From: Planctomycetota bacterium
GTDB lineage: Bacteria > Planctomycetota > Planctomycetia > Pirellulales > Pirellulaceae
NCBI GenBank assembly: GCA_014381825.1
Contig: JACNKX010000185.1
Span: forward strand, 53,816-117,815
Direction: 5' to 3'
DNA length: 64,000 bases
The notes beneath the pieces are model-generated. The model had not been told where the DNA came from and did no database searches. It was given only the letters and a program-made list of their open reading frames with translations. Of the stretch, positions 59,022 through 64,000 are shown in pieces. Each line of letters opens with the position of its first letter. Within the stretch, counting starts at the first letter, position 1. The position numbers were made by a program, and so were the translations under genes.

Positions 59022-61160
59022 TCACAGAAGATCAGGCTCTTCCCAAACCGTATGGTAAGCGCCGATCTGCTCAAAGTAATCAATCATCTGCTGATAAAAC
59101 AGATGCGATCCAAGGGTTGCACTATCGCCAACGACGACAAGCTTTCTCCGAGCGCGTGTGAGCGCCACGTTCATGCGTCGCACGTCGGCTAGAAATCCGA
59201 TCTCAGCGCTTGCATTGGATCGGACGAGCGAAATCAAGACCGCTTCTTTCTCGCGACCCTGAAACCCATCGACCGTGTCAACCTCCAGTCGGTCGATATC
59301 CACGAGTTCTCTCAGCAATCGAACCTGGGCGGCATAGGGAGCTATTATCGCAATGTCCGCAGCGGCCAGCCCAGTATCAAGCAGCGCCTGCACCTTGCGT
59401 CGAATGAGTTCTGCCTCACCGAGGTTGCGCCGGCTCTCGCCGTCTGGCTCCAACTCCTCGTCGTAACCTGCGCCAGCTGTATCCACGAACTCGACTGGTG
59501 AAAAGGTTGCTTCCGATTGCTCGATATCGGGAAGGTCGTGCAGCAAGTGTTCGCGCACGCTTTCGTCTGCCACCAGTGATGATTCGTAAAACTGTTGCGA
59601 TGAGAAGTCCATGATCTGCTCGTGCATTCGATACTGGACGGTCAAGCGATGCGACGCCTGCTCGCCGTGCAGATCCATCAGCCGCTCAAACAGACTCACC
59701 GCAAAACCTTCTTTACTCGCTTCACGCGACACGACCGTTGGCGGCAACTGGCAATGATCGCCCGCGAGAAGAACTCGCTCACAGCGCGGAAGCGGTATCC
59801 AGCACGTGGGCTCCGTCGTTTGACAGGCTTCGTCGACGACGAGCCAATCAAACGACCGGCGGCCCAGCAGTTCGCCATTTAGGCCAGTGAGTGTCGAGCA
59901 GAGGATATCGGCGCCGTCGAGGATTTGCCGAACAACCTGTCGTTCAAGTCGACGAGCATCTTCGAGCATGCTCTTGGCTTCTTCCCGCTGCGACTGTCTT
60001 TCACCAGGCACTGGCTTGGCTCTAGTGTGACGACCAGCCCGAGCAAACGCCGCATGCGCATCGCGAGTTAACTTCTTGGCGATCCGCATGTCATCGTGGT
60101 CGTCTACCATCAGGTCCAGCGTATGCGTACGCAGCTCGGGCATCACACGTGCAGGATGGCCCAATCGCACGACACTTGCGCCACAAGCCAACAGCTTCTC
60201 GAACAAGTTATCAACCGCCATGTTGCTCGGCGCACAGGCCAAGATCTTTTCGCCTCGTGCAACCGCCTGGCGAATGATCTCGACGACCGTTGTCGTCTTG
60301 CCCGTACCTGGTGGTCCATGAATCATCGCCAGATCTTCGGCGGCGAGCGAGGAACGTATCGCCTCGACCTGTGAATCGTTCATCGAGCCAGCAAAGATGG
60401 CTGGCGCGGCTTGTGGTTGAGATGCAGGCGCAGTCTCGCCGAGAAAGACGCTGCGTAACTTTGAAAGTCGGTCGGCCGTCGCGCCGCGAGCTTGCTCCAT
60501 GGCGACGCGCTGTCGCTGACGCGAGATTTCGTCGCTCGATAGATCGAGTCGGTACGTTGACTTGCCTTCTTCGGCGGGTAGCAACTGCGACATGGCGACT
60601 TCGATGGTGTGGCTCGCGCGATAACTCACGACGCCTCGCCATCGCTCATCACCTTCTTGCTCGGATAACAAGACGGGCGAGCCGATGCCGAGTCGTGTCC
60701 ACGGTAGCGGCTCGCGCGACTTCTTGCCGAGTGTCACTAGCACACGCCCGCCCAGGCCCGGTGCTTCGTCGCGGAGTATCAAGTTGATTAGCGTCGTACC
60801 AGCCTTCTCAGCCTGAGCTGGCGATCGGCGCCGTTGAGCCTGAAGGAGTTGCTCCGCTTCGGCATCCCCTTCCATTTCCAGCAATCGGATCATTCGCTCA
60901 AAATGATCCTCACGATTGCCCGCCGAAGGTGCTGCAGCAGGCCAGGCGCGGATGTGGCGGTTCGCCAATTCGGTCCCGTCGAGTTTCTTCGCCAATCTGG
61001 CTGCCCAAGTGTCGGGAACTTCGACCGTGGCGGTTCGCCCCTGGATACCGATCACGCCGATGCGTTGCTTATCGATCTCGCCAACTTGCGTGAGCAAACG
61101 CACGATCGTCCCTTTCGTCGTGCGCGGCGGCAAAGCATCAAGGTGAAGAAGGGCCATCAA
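59022..61160 (-). CDS. Upf1/IGHMBP2-like superfamily 1B helicase with DbpA-type RNA-binding domain
   Basis: 712 residues. Residues about 14-76 (GTIVRLLTQVGEIDKQRIGVI and ATVEVPDTWAARLAKKLDG) match the DbpA RNA-binding fold, an RRM-like domain normally at the C-terminus of DEAD-box protein DbpA. The helicase core follows: Walker A GPPGTGKTTT (282-291), DEACQTTEP, QYRMHEQI, VDGFQGREKEAV and NVALTRARR, in the Upf1/IGHMBP2 order, with a beta-barrel stalk (residues 130-220). It should unwind RNA or DNA with 5'-3' polarity, perhaps on ribosomes or rRNA. It starts 82 bp from the divergent DUF2007 gene. Confidence 0.9.
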   Translation of the reverse strand: MMALLHLDALPPRTTKGTIVRLLTQVGEIDKQRIGVIGIQGRTATVEVPDTWAARLAKKLDGTELANRHIRAWPAAAPSAGNREDHFERMIRLLEMEGDAEAEQLLQAQRRRSPAQAEKAGTTLINLILRDEAPGLGGRVLVTLGKKSREPLPWTRLGIGSPVLLSEQEGDERWRGVVSYRASHTIEVAMSQLLPAEEGKSTYRLDLSSDEISRQRQRVAMEQARGATADRLSKLRSVFLGETAPASQPQAAPAIFAGSMNDSQVEAIRSSLAAEDLAMIHGPPGTGKTTTVVEIIRQAVARGEKILACAPSNMAVDNLFEKLLACGASVVRLGHPARVMPELRTHTLDLMVDDHDDMRIAKKLTRDAHAAFARAGRHTRAKPVPGERQSQREEAKSMLEDARRLERQVVRQILDGADILCSTLTGLNGELLGRRSFDWLVVDEACQTTEPTCWIPLPRCERVLLAGDHCQLPPTVVSREASKEGFAVSLFERLMDLHGEQASHRLTVQYRMHEQIMDFSSQQFYESSLVADESVREHLLHDLPDIEQSEATFSPVEFVDTAGAGYDEELEPDGESRRNLGEAELIRRKVQALLDTGLAAADIAIIAPYAAQVRLLRELVDIDRLEVDTVDGFQGREKEAVLISLVRSNASAEIGFLADVRRMNVALTRARRKLVVVGDSATLGSHLFYQQMIDYFEQIGAYHTVWEEPDLL

Positions 61161-61242
61161 GCAGTCGCTTTGAGGTACAATTATGTCAGCGAACGAATCG
61201 CGTGACCAAACTACAACAATCTCTTACACAGAGCTATCCGCC

Positions 61243-61494
61243 ATGACCTCCGACCCCGACTCGCCAACCATCGTTTATAGCGCTGCGAACGCGATTGAAG
61301 CGGCAGCAATCGTTACGGCATTGGAAGCAGAAGGAATCGAAGCAACCACAACTGGGTCGTTCACTTCCGGGTTTCAAGCAGAAGCCCCTGGAGAAGTTAA
61401 AGTCGTTGTCCGGCAGTCACAAGCCGACAAGGCGCGGAGGACGCTCGATCAACTTGAGGACGAAGCGGATTCGAACGAATCGGTCGACGAGTAA
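61243..61494 (+). CDS. DUF2007-like small protein
   Basis: 83 residues from ATG 61243. PTIVYSAANAIEAAAIVTALEAEGIEA and VKVVVRQSQADKARRTLDQL are the DUF2007 pattern, a ferredoxin-like putative signalling fold. ATG 61183 is open, but a -10-like TACAAT (61176-61181) right before it would put the transcript start past that codon, so 61243 is preferred. Function unknown. Confidence 0.78.
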   Translation: MTSDPDSPTIVYSAANAIEAAAIVTALEAEGIEATTTGSFTSGFQAEAPGEVKVVVRQSQADKARRTLDQLEDEADSNESVDE

Positions 61495-61501
61495 CCGCAA
61501 G

Positions 61502-62869
61502 TCAGATCGGATTGTTTCCTTCAACTCGCGCCGTGTGGCCATCACATTCGATGGCACTCCTCGTCCCCTCGCTCACCGAGTTTCCATGAACCCAATTTCC
61601 GGAACCTTCACCGGTGATACGCAATCCCGTGATCAGGTGCTCGGTTCCGGCTTCCTCGTGAACCGAGTTCCCACCGATGTTACAGCGTGACGAGTTGGCG
61701 ACATCGATCCCTCGATAATGCGGGTTCAAAATCTGAGAGGCCGAAATTGCGATATTGGTCGAGTCACGAACGGTGATCGAGCCGCCGCTCTCTTTGGTTC
61801 CGAGACGACAATCATTCAGTACGTTTCCGACCAGCGAACACCCAGAGCAATTTACGAGCAAGACGCCGTCTGTCGTATCGCTGGCGTAGCTGGCCGGCCG
61901 GCTGAAGCAGCTGTTGGAACCAAAGGTAATGAACCGGCTGTTGCGGAATTCGCAATTCAGTTGCTGGCCGCCGTAGATCGTGTTGCCGGTGATGCTGATA
62001 CGTGAACCGTAGTCGATGACGATGTTGCGGTCGCGGCTGCCGAGGACATTACCGGTGATCACCACCAACCGGATACCGCTCGGTGGGTCTTCTTCTTTTC
62101 CGAGAATCATTACGTTGGCACCGGGAGCGTCGAGCGTCGCTTGGATCGTGTTGCTCGCAATCGTGTACTCGCTGATGACACCTTCGGGAGCGACCAGTAC
62201 GATCTCGCCGCTAAGTTCCTCGTCCAAGCCTTCGTATCCGGAGTTGTATTCGATGTCGTTCCCGGTGATCTGGATGTTGTGGACGTCACCATTGAATTGC
62301 CGAATACCGGCTCGCTTACAGTAGCTGATGTGATTAGCCGAGATAATCACTTGATGCAGATTACATTCGTCGAAGAACACGCCCGAATCGTGACAGTCGT
62401 AGATGTGAGCGGCGTTCAAGAGGAAGTTGCGATTCCGCTCGACAAGATGAATGCCATAGCGGCAACGGCGGATCAGCACATTTTGAATGGTCGCTTGCAT
62501 CGTGCGACGCAGTTCAATTCCGTCGGCTGCAGGATGCTCTCCGAGAATCTCCAGCCCAGTAACGATCGGCATCCGCTCACGCTCCCAAGTGTGGGGCTTG
62601 AAGCTGGCGGGAGTAGCAGTTCCCTGATGATCTCCGATGATTGATAACGCTGGTCCAGTTCCGGTCATCACAATCCGCGCCGTCCCTTGTTCGCCTCGCA
62701 CTCCCAAGTAGCCGTGTTTTCGGGAATCAAGCACGACGGGTCGCGTGATACGATACGTCCCCTTCGACAACTCCAAGACACCATCGCCGTCATCAAGGGC
62801 ATGCTGCAGCGCATCCGTATCGTCGGCTTTGCCATCCCCGATCGCGCCAAAGCTTTTCGCAAAAGACAT
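61502..62869 (-). CDS. Right-handed parallel beta-helix protein (pectate-lyase-3-like)
   Basis: 455 residues. SFGAIGDGKADDTDALQHAL is the typical N-terminal cap, followed by GVLELSKGTYRITRPVVL and about ten beta-helix coils (ISYCKRAGIRQFNGDVHNIQ, GSRISITGNTI, NIAISASQILNPHYRGID). These proteins bind or cut polysaccharides such as pectin; catalytic residues of any one lyase family are not obvious. No signal peptide is visible at MSFAKSFGAIGD, unusual for an enzyme acting on polymers. It follows the PL10-like gene by 28 bp on the same strand. Confidence 0.83.
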   Translation of the reverse strand: MSFAKSFGAIGDGKADDTDALQHALDDGDGVLELSKGTYRITRPVVLDSRKHGYLGVRGEQGTARIVMTGTGPALSIIGDHQGTATPASFKPHTWERERMPIVTGLEILGEHPAADGIELRRTMQATIQNVLIRRCRYGIHLVERNRNFLLNAAHIYDCHDSGVFFDECNLHQVIISANHISYCKRAGIRQFNGDVHNIQITGNDIEYNSGYEGLDEELSGEIVLVAPEGVISEYTIASNTIQATLDAPGANVMILGKEEDPPSGIRLVVITGNVLGSRDRNIVIDYGSRISITGNTIYGGQQLNCEFRNSRFITFGSNSCFSRPASYASDTTDGVLLVNCSGCSLVGNVLNDCRLGTKESGGSITVRDSTNIAISASQILNPHYRGIDVANSSRCNIGGNSVHEEAGTEHLITGLRITGEGSGNWVHGNSVSEGTRSAIECDGHTARVEGNNPI

Positions 62870-62897
62870 TTGTGATCCCTGTTCGCGTGACTAGCGG

Positions 62898-64000
62898 CTA
62901 TTCGGCTGCCGCGATGAACTTACTCAGTGTTTCGACGTTCTTTACGAACGTACGCGTATCGATAACCCGGATGGTCGGGTCGTCATCACCGTAGGAATTC
63001 AGAGCGCCTGACTCGACCCAAGCCCCACGTTTATCTAACGCCTCGATTACTTGCGTCGCTTGCTTGGCCAGTGAGCCGGACATTTTGTAGGTTGGCATTG
63101 ATTCACGTGGCGCCAATTCTGTCGGGTCGGTTTTCAACAGGCGTGCGTACTCAGCTTCAATAGAATCGAGCTTGGACCCAATCTTGAAGCCGTAGTGTGT
63201 GGGCAGGTCATCGTCTTCGTAAGTCAGTTCGTATTTTGTCGTGAAGTAAAGCGGACGGTTTGTCTTCAGCTCGTAAAAACGGGCAAGTCGGCCATCTGGC
63301 AATTGCGAATCGCGCAAATACTTCACTGCTGTTGGAATCGGCGCGAGGTACTTCTTGTCGCCCGTCTCACGATAGATCGACAAAAGAATTCGCAATACGC
63401 CTTGCGACTCGCCGCCGGTCACCGAAGCTGGCTCGAAACGTCTGGCCCAGGCTGGCTGCATCTTGGCGTTATATTGCTGAGCCCAAGCAGGCTGCGGTTC
63501 GGGCATCTGCGACAGTAAGATAAAGTCTCCTGCCCGCCTCGCTGCATCGCCGTAGTTCGATTCGCCGTAGATGCTTTCGGCCTCGAACATGGTGGCGATC
63601 GTATCGGCGATCGAATTGTCGTTGAAGGTGTAGTAGCTGCGATAGTCTTCTTTGGGATACTCGCGCGGCCAAGTATCGGGATAGTTCGCCTTGATCACCG
63701 GATACTGCGAGGGATCTGGCGGCTCACTAAACCGTTGTGCCCACGCACCGTTCGGGTACTGCGATTTTAAGAGACTCGACAGCGCGTACTCACACGTCTC
63801 GTGAACTCGCGCGTCCTTAAATCCCAAGGCGCGATCGACACGCATTAAATAACGCAACGCCGATTGGGTCGTGTTATCGTCGAGCGTCGTAACGTTCCTC
63901 GCTTCGGCCGATCCGCCGTCGACGCGATACGCATACTTTAGGCGGGCTTTCGGATCAAACTCGATTCGATAATCCCAACCGCCTGATCTCAGCTGGCCAC
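62898..64000 (-). CDS. Pectate lyase, PL10-like (5' end cut by window edge)
   Basis: The open frame continues from the last in-window codon (63998) to the stop at 62898, 366 codons; the start lies beyond the window. The sequence TLDDNTTQSALRYLMRVDRA, LKSQYPNGAWAQRF, TFNDNSIADTIATMFEAE and PAWAQQYNAKMQPAWARRFE fits the PL10 (PelA) fold and its active-site region. PL10 cuts polygalacturonate by beta-elimination. Together with the beta-helix protein 28 bp downstream it suggests a pectin-degradation operon. The reading from ATG 63857 alone would cut off the conserved N-terminal block. Confidence 0.85.
   Translation of the reverse strand, partial: GQLRSGGWDYRIEFDPKARLKYAYRVDGGSAEARNVTTLDDNTTQSALRYLMRVDRALGFKDARVHETCEYALSSLLKSQYPNGAWAQRFSEPPDPSQYPVIKANYPDTWPREYPKEDYRSYYTFNDNSIADTIATMFEAESIYGESNYGDAARRAGDFILLSQMPEPQPAWAQQYNAKMQPAWARRFEPASVTGGESQGVLRILLSIYRETGDKKYLAPIPTAVKYLRDSQLPDGRLARFYELKTNRPLYFTTKYELTYEDDDLPTHYGFKIGSKLDSIEAEYARLLKTDPTELAPRESMPTYKMSGSLAKQATQVIEALDKRGAWVESGALNSYGDDDPTIRVIDTRTFVKNVETLSKFIAAAE

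Noticed and set aside
61502..64000. Idea that the right end is a polysaccharide utilisation locus with transporters
   Set aside because: Only two genes are visible and neither SusC/D nor transporter genes lie in the window.

Overview
The window looks like a chromosomal segment of a planctomycete, most likely a Pirellulales-type marine or aquatic lineage. The evidence is the family content: secreted sulfatase, a DUF1501 gene next to a PSCyt1/DUF1549/DUF1553 gene, a DUF1559 pseudopilin-like protein, a CehA-type metallohydrolase, a Ser/Thr kinase fused to an nSTAND ATPase, a surface protein with a planctomycete-type Arg-rich leader, dockerin-like repeats and a Pro/Thr linker, and many small FSLRTL-type membrane proteins. 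Two genes run off the ends: the kinase on the left and a PL10-like pectate lyase on the right. I see no prophage, no CRISPR array, no rRNA and one tRNA (Lys-UUU).

Layout. 1-2388: kinase-nSTAND protein. 2650-7549: a compact minus-strand run of Na+/Pi symporter, organophosphate/Pi-type MFS antiporter, LicC/PntC-like nucleotidyltransferase and zinc-site-bearing core MetE, the last three joined by overlap or a 1-nt gap. 7769-13840: CehA metallohydrolase, sulfatase and an unknown secreted protein. 14158-16140: a divergent MurE-like ligase followed by a free-standing Mur N-terminal domain, ending near a strong intrinsic terminator. 16503-18283: unknown exported protein plus SDR. 18415-24644: sulfotransferase fusion, pseudopilin-like protein, exported alpha-helical protein and a large surface protein whose leader is out of frame at a G11 tract.

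24855-29255: a five-gene run, ruvC-ruvA-two zinc-ribbon membrane proteins-ruvB. 29318-31529: cysS and ispF (ispF must use a non-ATG start) behind a good sigma70-like promoter. 31641-35571: family 5 uracil-DNA glycosylase, CBS protein, transglutaminase-elicitor-like enzyme and lipoprotein cyclophilin. 35760-39399: membrane-anchored protein plus ABC exporter. 39405-41953: polyprenyl-phosphate glycosyltransferase plus GT-C-like partner. 42093-46536: oxidoreductase, small membrane proteins, a membrane protein that appears to start at ATT, tRNA-Lys and a CsrA-receiver fusion. 46774-50685: the DUF1501/PSCyt1 pair. 51072-55920: TolC-like protein, tmk-holB, YjbQ. 56191-61494: small orphan protein with its own promoter and terminator, an EEP nuclease, DUF4190-like and SGNH proteins, a DbpA-domain Upf1-like helicase and a DUF2007 protein. 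61502-64000: a probable pectin-degrading pair.

The most interesting unexplained items are the Ruv operon carrying two membrane zinc-ribbon paralogues, the phosphate/organophosphate/nucleotidyltransferase/core-MetE operon, the altered MurE paralogue with its detached Mur domain, the CsrA-receiver and DbpA-Upf1 fusions, the homopolymer frameshift in the surface protein, and a set of dispersed palindromic repeats. All family assignments are from reading the translated sequence; none was checked by database search.
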